DNA of 64,000 nt from Halomonas aestuarii (GCF_001886615.1 NZ_CP018139.1:2418001-2482000), one strand, 5' to 3'; positions 41,517 through 50,807 are shown, numbered from the stretch's first letter. Translations and numbers: made by a program. The notes: generated by a model from the sequence alone, not told the origin.

Positions 41517-42811
41517 GCCGGACGCTGATATGGCTGCGCAGCGATCTGCGCCTGGCCGACAACCCCTTGTTCCAGTTCTCGACGCCGCCGGAGGCACTGC
41601 TGTGCGTGTACGTGCTGGACGAGGTGTGGCTGACCCCCATGCCCGGCCTCGAGGCACCGCGCATTGGGCCGGCGCGCCTGCAGTTTCTCTGGCAGAGCCT
41701 GATCGAGCTGCGCGGCGAACTGCTCAAGCGCGGCAGCGACCTGCTGGTGCGCATCGACGATCCCGTGGAGGCGGTCGTGGCCCTGGTCGACGAGCACGAG
41801 ATCGACGAGGTGCGGGTGCGCGCCGACGCTGGCTGGGAGGAGCGGCAGGCCACCGCGCGAATGGCCGAACGGCTGGACGGTGCCGTGTCGCTCTCCCGCC
41901 ACGACAGCGGCACGCTGTTCGACGAGGCCTCCCTGCCCATGGCCATCGCCGACCTGCCCGGCAGTTTCTCGGCCTTCCGCCGCAAGGTGGAGCGCGACTG
42001 GTCGGTCCCCGGCGCCGTCCCGGCGCCGGTGACCCTGCCCAGCTGGCCGGCGGGTGCCCCGCGAGGCTTCCCTCCGCTTCACAAGGTCTGCGGCCGGGCG
42101 GCCGCCTGGGCGCCGGACCGTCGGGGCAACTTTGCCTTTGCCGGGGGAGAGGTGCCGGGATGGGCGCGGGTCGATCACTACCTCTGGGAGAATGGTGACG
42201 TGGCGCGCTACAAGCAGACCCGCAATGGGCTGTCGGGCGCGTATTTCTCCACGCGGTTCTCGCCCTGGCTGGCCCAGGGATGCCTGTCCGCGCGTCAGGT
42301 GCATGACGGCGTGCGGGCCTGGGAGGCCGAGCACGGCGCCAACGACTCGAGCTACTGGATCCTCTTCGAGCTGCTGTGGCGCGACTACTTCCACTGGGCG
42401 GCGTGGCAGGAGGGGGCGTCGCTGTTCGGCCGGCGCGAGCTGCCGGCCCCCGACGACGCTGTCCGCGCCTGGTGCGAGGGTCACACCGGGGTGCCCTTCG
42501 TGGATGCGGCCATGCGCGAGCTGGCGACTACCGGCTGGCTCTCCAATCGGGCGCGCCAGAACGCGGCGAGCTACCTGATCCGTGACCTGGGGGGCGACTG
42601 GCGGCTGGGCGCTGCCTGGTTCGAGCACTGCCTGATCGACTACGACGTCGCCAGCAACTGGGGCAACTGGCGCTACCTTGCCGGGGTAGGACGAAGCAGT
42701 CAGCCGCGTGCCCTGGACGTCCATGACCAGGCCGAGCGCTATGACCCCGAGGGCGCCTACGCGGCCCTCTGGGAGGCGTCGCGCCCGGCCCCTCGCCCGG
42801 AGGTCTCGTGA
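41513..42811 (+). CDS. Cryptochrome DASH / photolyase family flavoprotein
   Basis: The 432-residue protein has an N-terminal photolyase alpha/beta domain (RTLIWLRSDLRLADNPLF) and a C-terminal FAD domain. The latter holds the DASH-type stretches TRNGLSGAYFSTRFSPWLAQ, SYWILFELLWRDYFHW, TGWLSNRARQNAASYL and DYDVASNWGNWRYLAGVG. DASH proteins repair cyclobutane dimers in single-stranded DNA and may also signal light. Plain CPD photolyase is the alternative, but the SNRARQN and VASNWGNW motifs favour DASH. Co-translated with DUF2256 and DUF3429. Confidence 0.9.
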   Translation: MSRTLIWLRSDLRLADNPLFQFSTPPEALLCVYVLDEVWLTPMPGLEAPRIGPARLQFLWQSLIELRGELLKRGSDLLVRIDDPVEAVVALVDEHEIDEVRVRADAGWEERQATARMAERLDGAVSLSRHDSGTLFDEASLPMAIADLPGSFSAFRRKVERDWSVPGAVPAPVTLPSWPAGAPRGFPPLHKVCGRAAAWAPDRRGNFAFAGGEVPGWARVDHYLWENGDVARYKQTRNGLSGAYFSTRFSPWLAQGCLSARQVHDGVRAWEAEHGANDSSYWILFELLWRDYFHWAAWQEGASLFGRRELPAPDDAVRAWCEGHTGVPFVDAAMRELATTGWLSNRARQNAASYLIRDLGGDWRLGAAWFEHCLIDYDVASNWGNWRYLAGVGRSSQPRALDVHDQAERYDPEGAYAALWEASRPAPRPEVS

Positions 42812-43263
42812 TGCGTGCCGCGATCCCGCGTCTTCCGCTGTGGCTTGGCCTCGCCGGGCTGCTGCCCTTCCTGGTGAGTGCGGCGGCGGCCTGGCTGGCC
42901 CCGACCGCCTGGCAGGTCCTCGCCATCCGCGCCTTCCTCGGCTATGGCGCGGTGATCCTCTCCTTCCTCGGCGGTGTTCAGTGGGGCGTGGCCATGTGCC
43001 GTGAACGTCCCGGCGAGGACGCCTTCCGGGTGCGGATGCTGCTCGCCATGGTGCCGAGCCTGGTGGCCTGGCCGGCCCTGCTGCTGCATCCGCTCACCGG
43101 CGCCTGGGTGCTGGTCGCGGGCTTCGTGCTGGTGCGCGGCCACGAGCTGTCCCGGGAGGGGCGGGCGAGACTCCCCGACTGGTACCAGTCCCTGCGTACC
43201 CTCCTGACCCTGGTGGTGCTGGCCTGTCACGCCCTGGTGATCTGGCGCCTCGGCGGCGCGTGA
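42811..43263 (+). CDS. DUF3429 family membrane protein
   Basis: 150 residues, about five helices, with FLGYGAVILSFLGGVQWGVAM, the DUF3429 signature. The start overlaps the cryptochrome stop by one base (TGATG), with GGAGG seven bases upstream. DUF3429 proteins often lie beside photolyase genes; the role is unknown. Confidence 0.87.
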   Translation: MRAAIPRLPLWLGLAGLLPFLVSAAAAWLAPTAWQVLAIRAFLGYGAVILSFLGGVQWGVAMCRERPGEDAFRVRMLLAMVPSLVAWPALLLHPLTGAWVLVAGFVLVRGHELSREGRARLPDWYQSLRTLLTLVVLACHALVIWRLGGA

Positions 43264-43333
43264 ATGGTCTGGCCTGGCGGCCGGTTCTGGGCGATGATCG
43301 GGCGATTCATGGACATGTCCCGCAGGAGCAACG

Positions 43334-44599
43334 ATGAAACGGATGCTGACCCCCTCCCTGCTGCTGGTGCTGCTGGCCGGCTGCCAGGCGGCCCCGACCG
43401 GCGAGAACAGCGTGGCCCGGGCAGAGGAGCGCGATGCGGCGACCACGGTGGCCGTGGTCGACACGGCCGAGCAGGCCGCCTCGGAGGATTTCGATGCCTG
43501 GCTGTCGCGCTTCCGGCAGGAGGCGCGGGCCGAGGGCATCTCGGCCTCGACACTGTCGAGGGCCCTGGAGGGCCTGCGTTATCGCCCGCGGGTGATCGAG
43601 CTGGACCGCTCCCAGCCCGAGTTCGTGCGCCCGATCTGGCAGTACCTGGACAGTGCCGTCTCGGCGACCCGGGTGACCAACGGGCGGCAGCGCCTGGACG
43701 CGCATCGCGACACGGCCCGCGAGATGGAGCGGCGCTATGGGGTGCCGCCCGAGGTGATCGTCGCCATCTGGGGCATCGAGAGCAACTATGGCAGCAACTT
43801 CGGCGACTTCTCGACCCTCGAGGCCCTGGCCACCCTGGCCTTCGACGGTCGCCGCCACGACTTCGCCCGGGCCGAGCTGCTCGCCGCGCTGCGCATCCTG
43901 GACAAGGGGGATATCACCCCCGACCGCATGCTCGGCTCCTGGGCCGGTGCCATGGGTCACACTCAGTTCATGCCCTCCAGCTTCGAGGCCTATGCCGTGG
44001 ACGGCGACGGCGACGGGCGGCGCGACATCTGGGGCAGCATCCCCGACGTGATGGCCTCCACCGCCCACTACCTGGATCGGGCCAGCTGGCAACCGGGCCA
44101 GCCATGGGGCGTTGAGGTCCGGCTGCCCGATGGCTTCGACTACGCCCAGACCGAGCTGACCCACCGTCAATCCAGCCACGAGTGGGCCGAGCGAGGCGTA
44201 CAGACCCTGAGCGGTGATCCCCTGCCCGACTTCACCGCTGCCTCGGTGCTCGTGCCGGGCGGTGCCGAGGGGCCGGCCTTCCTGGTCGGGCCCAACTTCC
44301 GGGCCATCCTGCGCTACAACAACGCCACCAGCTACGCCCTGGCGGTGGGCACCCTAGCCGACGAGATCGCCGGTCGCGAGGGCGTGGTGCAGGGGTGGCC
44401 CCGCGAGCAGCAGCCGCTGAGCCGGCGCCAGGTACGTGAGATGCAGCATCTGCTCAATCAGCGCGGATTCGAGGTGGGGGACCCGGACGGCATCATGGGC
44501 CCCAATACCCGCCGGGGCCTGCGCGAGTTCCAGGCCGCCATCGGCACCACGCCGGATGGCTTCGCGACCCTCAGTCTGCTCCAGCGCCTGCAGCGCTGA
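43334..44599 (+). CDS. mltB: Membrane-bound lytic murein transglycosylase, MltB family
   Basis: A 421-residue lipoprotein with signal MKRMLTPSLLLVLLAGC (lipobox Cys17). An SLT_2 catalytic domain follows, with IWGIESNYGSNFG (catalytic Glu149) and GAMGHTQFMPSSF. The last 60 residues or so form a peptidoglycan-binding domain (MQHLLNQRGFEVGDPDGIMG). It cleaves peptidoglycan with 1,6-anhydro ring formation at the outer membrane. The added peptidoglycan-binding domain distinguishes it from E. coli MltB, so the precise subfamily name is tentative. Confidence 0.9.
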   Translation: MKRMLTPSLLLVLLAGCQAAPTGENSVARAEERDAATTVAVVDTAEQAASEDFDAWLSRFRQEARAEGISASTLSRALEGLRYRPRVIELDRSQPEFVRPIWQYLDSAVSATRVTNGRQRLDAHRDTAREMERRYGVPPEVIVAIWGIESNYGSNFGDFSTLEALATLAFDGRRHDFARAELLAALRILDKGDITPDRMLGSWAGAMGHTQFMPSSFEAYAVDGDGDGRRDIWGSIPDVMASTAHYLDRASWQPGQPWGVEVRLPDGFDYAQTELTHRQSSHEWAERGVQTLSGDPLPDFTAASVLVPGGAEGPAFLVGPNFRAILRYNNATSYALAVGTLADEIAGREGVVQGWPREQQPLSRRQVREMQHLLNQRGFEVGDPDGIMGPNTRRGLREFQAAIGTTPDGFATLSLLQRLQR

Positions 44600-44620
44600 G
44601 CCCCGTTCCCGGAGGTGATC

Positions 44621-45169
44621 ATGCTCCCGTCACGATCCTGCCTGTCGCTGTGTGCCGCCCTGCTCCTCGGGGGCGTGGCGCCCGCCCTGGCCGCCGACCA
44701 CCACGGGATGTTCGGCTGGGTCGAGAAGGCGATCCTCAAGCCCTGGGGCGTCGAGGTGAAGGCCAAGCTCGACAGCGGGGCCCTGACCTCGTCGCTGGAC
44801 GCCCGTGATATCGAGACCTTCGAGAAGAACGGCGACGAGTGGGTCCGCTTCCGTCTGAAGCTCGAGGACGAGGCCAGTGGCGAGGTCTTCACCGAGCGCA
44901 TGGAACTGCCGCGGTACCGCGACCTGAGGGTGCGGGGGGCGGGTGGCGTCGATGAGCGGCCGGTGGTGCTGATGAACGTCTGCCTGGGCGGCACCGTCTA
45001 CGAGGAGCAGTTCAGCCTGCGCGACCGCGGAGAGATGAACTACCCGCTGCTGCTCGGGCGACGCTCCATCGGCCACCTGGGGCTGCTCGACGTGCGCGAG
45101 ACCTTTCTCACCGACCCCGAGTGCGACGAGGACGCCCCCTTCGTCCCCCACGACCCCGACGAGGAGTAG
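44621..45169 (+). CDS. Secreted RimK-associated retropepsin-like protease (DUF785)
   Basis: 182 residues with a signal peptide (about 23 residues, ending ALA) followed by the ATP-dependent zinc protease/RimKL-linked domain. It has KAKLDSGALTSSLDA with the aspartyl-protease-like Asp, RGAGGVDERPVVLMNVCLGG and NYPLLLGRRSIGHL. These proteins are often linked to ATP-grasp ligases; no ligase is nearby. The signal peptide puts it in the periplasm. ATG 44621 with GGAGG is used; a GTG six bases earlier is in frame. Confidence 0.85.
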   Translation: MLPSRSCLSLCAALLLGGVAPALAADHHGMFGWVEKAILKPWGVEVKAKLDSGALTSSLDARDIETFEKNGDEWVRFRLKLEDEASGEVFTERMELPRYRDLRVRGAGGVDERPVVLMNVCLGGTVYEEQFSLRDRGEMNYPLLLGRRSIGHLGLLDVRETFLTDPECDEDAPFVPHDPDEE

Positions 45170-45190
45170 GGCGCAAGCTGCCGCCAGGGA

Positions 45191-45904
45191 TCAGAAGAGC
45201 CGGGCCAGCAGGGCGGTGACCGCGGTCTCAACCCGCAGGATGCGCGGCCCCAGGTGGATGCCCTCGCAGCCGGCCTCGAGCAGTTGTTCCACCTCCCAGG
45301 GGATGAAGCCCCCCTCCGGCCCCACCAGCAGCAGGGCGGGTTCGTCGAGGCCGCGGGGGCAGTCCAGGGGCATCCCCGGATGGGCCACCAGGCCACGCCG
45401 GCCCTCGAGCAGGCCCGGCAGCCGATCCTCGACGAAGGGGCGGAAGCCCTTGGCCAGGGTCACCTCGGGCACCAGGGTGTCGCGGGCCTGCTCCAGGCCC
45501 AGCACCAGATGGCGGCGGATCTTCTCGTCATCGAGTTCCGGCGACTGCCAGTAGCTCTTCTCGACCCGGCGCGTGTTGAGCAGGGTGATCCGCTTCACGC
45601 CCAGCGCGGTGACATGCTCCAGGCTGCGCGCCAGCATCCGGGGGCGGGGCAGGGCCAGCACCAGGTGTACCGGCAGGGCCGGCGGTGGCGCCTGGTCCAG
45701 GTCCGTGATGTCGAAGCGCGCCTCGCCGTCGTCCAGGGCCAGCAGTTGGCCGCGCCCCAGTCGTCCGCCTTCGATGCCCAGGATCAGGGTGTCGCCTGGG
45801 CGGGCGCGATGGACCTCACGCAGGTGCGCCAGCCGGCGCGGGTCTCTGACCCGAGCCAGGCGGGGCGTCTCGATGTCCTCGGGCGATAGCAGGATCAGGT
45901 TCAT
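45191..45904 (-). CDS. rsmE: 16S rRNA (uracil(1498)-N3)-methyltransferase RsmE
   Basis: A 237-residue SPOUT protein with an N-terminal PUA-like domain (HLREVHRARPGDTLIL) and the knotted domain (RMLARSLEHVTALGVKRI, VGPEGGFIPWEVE, LGPRILRVETAVTALLA). It methylates N3 of U1498 in 16S rRNA. It is a single gene converging on the protease gene. Confidence 0.95.
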   Translation of the reverse strand: MNLILLSPEDIETPRLARVRDPRRLAHLREVHRARPGDTLILGIEGGRLGRGQLLALDDGEARFDITDLDQAPPPALPVHLVLALPRPRMLARSLEHVTALGVKRITLLNTRRVEKSYWQSPELDDEKIRRHLVLGLEQARDTLVPEVTLAKGFRPFVEDRLPGLLEGRRGLVAHPGMPLDCPRGLDEPALLLVGPEGGFIPWEVEQLLEAGCEGIHLGPRILRVETAVTALLARLF

Positions 45905-46003
45905 GGGGCCTCGCGTTGGTGGCTATGCCTTGCATGGTGGGTGTCGCGGTGCACAATAGCGCTACAGGGGCAGCCGCCTCTTCTGAGAACAAGGAGCAGC
46001 GCC

Positions 46004-46468
46004 GTGCGCGTGATTCGCAAGTATGCCAACCGCAGGCTCTATGATACCGAACAGAGCCGCTACGTGACCCTCGAGGACCTGCGAGGCCTGATCATCGACG
46101 AGGTGCCTTTCCGGGTCGAGGATGCCAAGAGCGGCGAGGACCTGACCCGCACCATCCTGCTGTCGATCATCATCGAGCAGGAGCAGGCCGACGGCGACGC
46201 GCAGGTGTTCTCCAACGATCTGCTCGCCCAGTTCATCCGGGTCTACGACATGGCCCAGCCGCTCCCCCTGGCCCGCTACCTGGAGCAGGGCACCAAGCTG
46301 ATGCTCGAGCAGCAGCACCGCATGCAGGACCAGTGGCAGCAGGCCATGCGGCACTCGCCCATGGAGCTGATGCGCGAGCTGGCCGAGGAGAACATGAAGT
46401 TCTGGCAGAAGACCATCAACCAGGCCGGCGCCCCGAGCGACGACGAACAGGGAAAGGGCAAGCAGTGA
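46004..46468 (+). CDS. phaR: Polyhydroxyalkanoate synthesis repressor PhaR
   Basis: 154 residues. VIRKYANRRLYDTEQSRYVTL is the DNA-binding PHB_acc_N domain, and the following half is the PHB-accumulation regulatory domain (GDAQVFSNDLLAQFIRVYD). PhaR binds PHA granules and DNA and represses phasin genes until polymer accumulates. The start is GTG 46004 with AAGGAG seven bases ahead; the frame is open further upstream without similarity. Its presence implies PHA storage. Confidence 0.93.
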   Translation: MRVIRKYANRRLYDTEQSRYVTLEDLRGLIIDEVPFRVEDAKSGEDLTRTILLSIIIEQEQADGDAQVFSNDLLAQFIRVYDMAQPLPLARYLEQGTKLMLEQQHRMQDQWQQAMRHSPMELMRELAEENMKFWQKTINQAGAPSDDEQGKGKQ

Positions 46469-46538
46469 GCGGCGTCGCGGGCGAGTTTCTGACATAATGC
46501 CGCGACGTTTCTTGCACGGTTCTGAGGTAGCACAGCGG

Positions 46539-47831
46539 ATGAAGGTCCTGATCATCGGCGGCGGTGGCCGCGAACACGCCCTGGCCTGGAAGGTCGCCCA
46601 GTCACCCCGCGTGGATACGGTCTTCGTGGCGCCCGGCAATGCCGGGACCGCCCTGGAGCCCGGGCTGGAGAACGTCGACATCGGCGTCAGCGACCTGGAG
46701 GGCCTGGTGGCCTTCGCCCGCGAGCAGGGCGTCGAGCTGACCATCGTCGGGCCCGAGGCGCCCCTGGTCGAGGGCGTGGTCGACCGCTTCCGCGAGGCGG
46801 GCCTGGCGATCTTCGGCCCCACGGCGGGCGCGGCCCAGCTCGAGGGCTCCAAGTCCTTCACCAAGGACTTCCTGGCCCGCCACGCCATCCCCACCGCGGA
46901 CTACCGCACCTTCACCGCGGTGGCGCCGGCCCTTGAGTATCTCGCCGAGAAGGGCGCGCCCATCGTCATCAAGGCCGATGGCCTGGCGGCCGGCAAGGGT
47001 GTGATCGTGGCGATGACCGAGGCCGAGGCCGAGGCGGCGGTGCGCGACATGCTCGAGGCCAACACCTTCGGCGATGCCGGCGCCCGGGTGGTGATCGAGG
47101 AGTTCCTTCAGGGCGAGGAGGCGAGCTTCATCGTCATGGTCGATGGCGAGACGATCCTGCCCATGGCCACCAGCCAGGACCACAAGCGGGTAGGCGACGG
47201 CGACACCGGCCCCAACACCGGTGGCATGGGGGCCTACTCCCCGGCGCCGGTGGTCACCGAGAGCGTCTACGAGCGCATCATGGAGCGGGTGATCCGACCC
47301 ACCGTGCGCGGCATGGCCGAGGAGGGGCATGCCTACACCGGCTTCCTCTATGCCGGTCTGATGATCGACGCCGAGGGCAACCCCAAGGTGATCGAGTACA
47401 ACTGCCGGTTCGGCGATCCCGAGACCCAGCCGATCATGCTGCGGCTGCGCTCCGACCTGGCCGAGCTCTGCCTGGCCGGGGCCCGCGGCGAGCTGGCCGG
47501 CCTCTCCTGCGACTGGGATCCGCGGTCCGCCGTGGGCGTGGTGCTGGCCGCGGGCGGCTACCCGGGCAGCTACCGCAAGGGGGATGCCATCGAGGGGCTC
47601 GACGCCGCCGAGGCCACCGGCTGCAAGGTCTTCCACGCCGGCACGGCCCAGCGTGACGGCCAGGTGGTCACCGCCGGCGGCCGGGTGCTCTGCGTCACGG
47701 CGCTGGGAGACGGTGTCGGGGCGGCCCGTGACCTGGCCTACCGGGGGGTCGCCGAGATTACCTGGCCCGACGTGCTCTACCGTCACGACATCGCCCACCG
47801 GGCCATCGCGCGGGAACGCGGCGACGCCTGA
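46539..47831 (+). CDS. purD: Phosphoribosylamine-glycine ligase PurD
   Basis: The 430-residue ATP-grasp enzyme joins glycine to phosphoribosylamine in purine synthesis. It begins MKVLIIGGGGREHALAWK, with KADGLAAGKGVIVA for ATP binding and EYNCRFGDPETQPIMLRL for metal binding. The start at 46539 is set by the invariant N-terminus. Here it is not next to purH. Confidence 0.97.
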   Translation: MKVLIIGGGGREHALAWKVAQSPRVDTVFVAPGNAGTALEPGLENVDIGVSDLEGLVAFAREQGVELTIVGPEAPLVEGVVDRFREAGLAIFGPTAGAAQLEGSKSFTKDFLARHAIPTADYRTFTAVAPALEYLAEKGAPIVIKADGLAAGKGVIVAMTEAEAEAAVRDMLEANTFGDAGARVVIEEFLQGEEASFIVMVDGETILPMATSQDHKRVGDGDTGPNTGGMGAYSPAPVVTESVYERIMERVIRPTVRGMAEEGHAYTGFLYAGLMIDAEGNPKVIEYNCRFGDPETQPIMLRLRSDLAELCLAGARGELAGLSCDWDPRSAVGVVLAAGGYPGSYRKGDAIEGLDAAEATGCKVFHAGTAQRDGQVVTAGGRVLCVTALGDGVGAARDLAYRGVAEITWPDVLYRHDIAHRAIARERGDA

Positions 47832-47868
47832 CGACGAGCGGTTCCGAACACCAGGATCAGGAGCGAGC

Positions 47869-48303
47869 ATGGAGCGTGTCAGACTGAGCTTTCCCGTCGA
47901 TGACGTGGTGCACCGCCACCCGCTGACGGTGCGCATCACCGACATGAACTACGGGCGCCACCTGGGCCACGACGCGCTGATCTCGCTGCTGCACGAGGCC
48001 CGGGTCGCCGCGCTCGCCTCGCGTGGGCTTCACGAGTGGGACCTGGGGGGCTTCCCCTGCGTGGCGGCGGACCTGGCCGTGCAGTACCAGGCCGAGTCGC
48101 GCTGGCCCGATGCCCTGGTGGTGGAGACGGCCGTCCCGGCGCCGGGACGCAAGGCGATCGGCGTCTTCCACCGCATCCTGCGCGAGGCCGATGGCGCCAC
48201 GGTGGCCACCGCCCGGATCAACCTGATGCTGATCGACCCCGAGAGCGGCCGTCCGGTGGTGATCCCCGATGCCGTGCGGGATGCCCTGGCAGGAGCGCGC
48301 TGA
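47869..48303 (+). CDS. Acyl-CoA thioesterase, 4-hydroxybenzoyl-CoA thioesterase (hot-dog) family
   Basis: 144 residues forming one hot-dog fold: VRITDMNYGRHLGHDALISL with Asn/His-Asp typical of YbgC/FadM-like thioesterases, then SRGLHEWDLGGFPCVAADL. The acyl-CoA substrate is not predictable. CAGGAGC precedes the ATG. The stop overlaps prkB by one base (TGATG). Confidence 0.85.
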   Translation: MERVRLSFPVDDVVHRHPLTVRITDMNYGRHLGHDALISLLHEARVAALASRGLHEWDLGGFPCVAADLAVQYQAESRWPDALVVETAVPAPGRKAIGVFHRILREADGATVATARINLMLIDPESGRPVVIPDAVRDALAGAR

Positions 48304-49175
48304 TGTCACGGGAATATCCGATCATCGCCCTCACCGGCTCCTCCGGGGCCGGCACCACCACCGTGAAGCGCACCTTCGAGCGGATGTTCGCCCGGGAGGC
48401 CGTGCACGCCGCCTTCGTCGACGGCGATGCCTTCCACCGCTATACCCGACATGAGCTGGCGCGAATCCTCCTCGACGAGCCCGACCGCAAGGACGAGCTC
48501 TCCCACTTCGCGGTGGAGGCCAACCTGCTGGACCGGCTCGAGGCGCTGTTCCAGGAGTACGGCGAGCACGGCAACGGCACCTTTCGCCACTACATCCACG
48601 CCGAAGACAAGCAGATGATCGAGGCCGGCTACCAGGTCGGCACCTTCACCGAATGGCAGCCGCTGCCCTGTGGCACCGACCTGCTCTTCTACGAGGGCCT
48701 GCACGGGGGGCTGGTAACCGCCGAGCTCGACATCGCTCGCCATGTCGACCTGCTGGTGGGGGTGGCGCCGACCATGAACCTGGAGTGGATCCAGAAGATC
48801 GACCGTGACATGCGCCATCGTGGCTACTCCCAGGAAGCGGTGATCGACACCATCCTCGGACGCATGGACGACTACGTGCGCTACATCCAGCCGCAGTTCT
48901 CGCGCAGCCACATCAACTTCCAGCGGGTGCCCACGGTGGATACCTCCAATCCCTTCGAGGTCCAGGATATCCCCACCGACGCCGAGTCCTTCGTGGTCAT
49001 CCGCTTCCGCGACCCGGCCACGGTGGACTTCCCCTACCTGCTGGCGATGATCCAGGATGCCTTCATGAGCCGCCCCCATACCCTGGTGGTGCCGGGCTCG
49101 CGGCTGTCGCTGGCCATGGAGCTGATCCTGGGGCCGCTGGTCCGCCACCTGCTGGCCCAGCGCCGCTTTCGCTGA
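48303..49175 (+). CDS. prkB: Phosphoribulokinase PrkB-like
   Basis: 290 residues. The P-loop GSSGAGTTTVKRTFERMF, VDGDAFHRYTRHEL and LLFYEGLHGG are those of the octameric bacterial phosphoribulokinase family and match E. coli PrkB (YhfR) in length. Biochemically it would phosphorylate ribulose 5-phosphate. No RuBisCO or other Calvin genes are in the window, and such orphan kinases occur in heterotrophs, so the physiological role is uncertain. Co-translated with the thioesterase. Confidence 0.9.
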   Translation: MSREYPIIALTGSSGAGTTTVKRTFERMFAREAVHAAFVDGDAFHRYTRHELARILLDEPDRKDELSHFAVEANLLDRLEALFQEYGEHGNGTFRHYIHAEDKQMIEAGYQVGTFTEWQPLPCGTDLLFYEGLHGGLVTAELDIARHVDLLVGVAPTMNLEWIQKIDRDMRHRGYSQEAVIDTILGRMDDYVRYIQPQFSRSHINFQRVPTVDTSNPFEVQDIPTDAESFVVIRFRDPATVDFPYLLAMIQDAFMSRPHTLVVPGSRLSLAMELILGPLVRHLLAQRRFR

Positions 49176-49211
49176 CGCCGGCACCGATCCTCACGCAAGG
49201 AGACACCGCCC

Positions 49212-49553
49212 ATGGATTGCCTGTTCTGCAAGATCATCGATCGCGAGATCCCCGCCGACATCGTCTACGAGGACGAGCACGTGCTCGCCTTCAACGACAT
49301 CAATCCCCAGGCACCGACCCACATGCTGATCGTGCCGAAGCAGCATATCGCCACCCTCAACGACATCGAGGAGGACGACCTGGCGCGCGTCGGGCGGCTG
49401 CAGTACACCGCCGCGAAGCTGGCCGCGGAGCAGGGCTTCGCCGAGGATGGCTATCGGGTGGTGATGAACTGCAATGACCAGGGTGGCCAGACCGTCTATC
49501 ATATCCACATGCACCTGATGGGCGGTCGTCGCTTCACGTGGCCGGCTGGCTAG
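49212..49553 (+). CDS. hinT: Histidine triad nucleotide-binding protein HinT
   Basis: 113 residues, starting [21 protein letters not shown] and ending in the HIT active site HIHMH near residue 98. It hydrolyses adenosine phosphoramidates and acyl-AMP. AAGGAGAC precedes the ATG. The hinT-coq7 order matches Pseudomonas. Confidence 0.94.
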   Translation: MDCLFCKIIDREIPADIVYEDEHVLAFNDINPQAPTHMLIVPKQHIATLNDIEEDDLARVGRLQYTAAKLAAEQGFAEDGYRVVMNCNDQGGQTVYHIHMHLMGGRRFTWPAG

Positions 49554-49626
49554 CTGGCGCCCTGCGGCTCGCGCCGCGCTCGATCGGGCGTACGACGCAT
49601 CAGGTGCATACTCGAGAGATCCCATC

Positions 49627-50271
49627 ATGACCCGCTCCCTTTCCCGTGCCGACAACCTCATCCACCAGTTCGATACGGTGCTTCGGACCCTGGTGCCCCG
49701 CGCGGCGACTCCCTCGCGGGCCTCTCCCGCGACCGAGGAGGTGTACGACGAGCCGATGACCGAGCAGGAGCGACGGCACGCGGCGGGACTGATGCGCATC
49801 AACCACACCGGCGAGGTGTGCGCCCAGGCCCTCTACCAGGGGCAGGGGATGACCGCCAAGCTGCCGGAGGTGCGCGGCCAGATGGAGCAGGCTGCCCAGG
49901 AGGAGATCGATCACCTGGCCTGGTGCGACGAACGGCTCCAGGAGCTGCACGACCGCCCGAGCCTGCTCAATCCGCTCTTCTACGCGGCCTCCTTTGGCCT
50001 GGGGGCCACCGCCGGCGCCGTGGGTGACCAGGTCAGCCTGGGCTTCGTGGCCGCCACCGAGGAGCAGGTCGGCCACCACCTGGAGGAGCACCTGGTCAAG
50101 CTGCCGCCGGGAGACCATCGCTCCCGCGCCGTACTCCGCCAGATGGCCATCGACGAGGCCCACCATGCCCAGCTCGCCCTGGAGGCGGGGGGCAGTCGCT
50201 TCCCTGCCCCGGTGAAGCTCGGCATGAAGCTGATGTCCAAGGTGATGACCACGAGCGTCTATCGCCTCTAG
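49627..50271 (+). CDS. coq7: 2-polyprenyl-3-methyl-6-methoxy-1,4-benzoquinone monooxygenase Coq7
   Basis: 214 residues of a ferritin-like di-iron hydroxylase in ubiquinone synthesis. Metal motifs include [30 protein letters not shown] and DEAHHAQLA. Coq7 replaces UbiF in many gammaproteobacteria such as Pseudomonas. It is followed by a strong terminator. Confidence 0.95.
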   Translation: MTRSLSRADNLIHQFDTVLRTLVPRAATPSRASPATEEVYDEPMTEQERRHAAGLMRINHTGEVCAQALYQGQGMTAKLPEVRGQMEQAAQEEIDHLAWCDERLQELHDRPSLLNPLFYAASFGLGATAGAVGDQVSLGFVAATEEQVGHHLEEHLVKLPPGDHRSRAVLRQMAIDEAHHAQLALEAGGSRFPAPVKLGMKLMSKVMTTSVYRL

Positions 50272-50291
50272 CGCCAGGACCCCTGGAGCAG

Positions 50292-50325
50292 AAAACCCCG
50301 CCGGATTCGACATCCGGCGGGGTTT
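50292..50325. terminator. Bidirectional terminator between coq7 and the OsmC gene
   Basis: An inverted repeat (AAAACCCCGCCGGAT/ATCCGGCGGGGTTTT) with A- and T-runs on both sides, between convergent genes. Confidence 0.95.
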
Positions 50326-50387
50326 TTCGTGGCAGGCATCCCGACGGTTGGCGACGGCCCTCGCGCCCCCGTTCGAGCCCGGGGCGC

Positions 50388-50807
50388 CTAGGCCTCGACG
50401 ACGGTGTAGGAGTGGGTGATCTCCACGCCGCCCTTGACCAGCATGATCGAAGCGCTGCAGTACTTCTCGGCGGATAGCTCCACGGCGCGGGCGACCTGCT
50501 TCTCCTTGAGGCCGCGGCCGCTGACGGTGAAGTGCACGTGGATCTTCGTGAAGACACTGGGCACCTCGTCGGCGCGCTCGGCCTCGATGCTGGCCACGCA
50601 GTCGGTGACGTCGGCACGGGCCTTGTCCAGGATGTTGAGGATGTCGAAGGCGGTGCAGCCGCCCATGCCCATCAGCATCAGCTCCATGGGCCGCGGGCCG
50701 GTGTTGTGGCCGCCGTGGTCGGGCGGGCCGTCGATGACCACGCTGTGGCCGCTACCACTCTCGGCGACGAATTGGCGTCCGTCGGTCCATTTCACGCTGG
50801 CTTTCAT
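50388..50807 (-). CDS. OsmC family protein (YhfA-like)
   Basis: 139 residues. The OsmC fold has one Cys at C51 in GMGGCTAFDILNIL and a second near C117 (KYCSAS), fitting the YhfA branch. OsmC proteins reduce organic hydroperoxides, but the YhfA group's substrate is not established. In E. coli yhfA lies between prkB and crp, and in Pseudomonas beside vfr. Here the partner genes prkB, hinT and coq7 are near, but no crp/vfr is present. Upstream lies a palindromic RNA-like element. Confidence 0.88.
   Translation of the reverse strand: MKASVKWTDGRQFVAESGSGHSVVIDGPPDHGGHNTGPRPMELMLMGMGGCTAFDILNILDKARADVTDCVASIEAERADEVPSVFTKIHVHFTVSGRGLKEKQVARAVELSAEKYCSASIMLVKGGVEITHSYTVVEA

Noticed and set aside
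46490-46520. PurR operator before purD
   Set aside because: Only the central CGTTT resembles the palindrome; flanks do not match.
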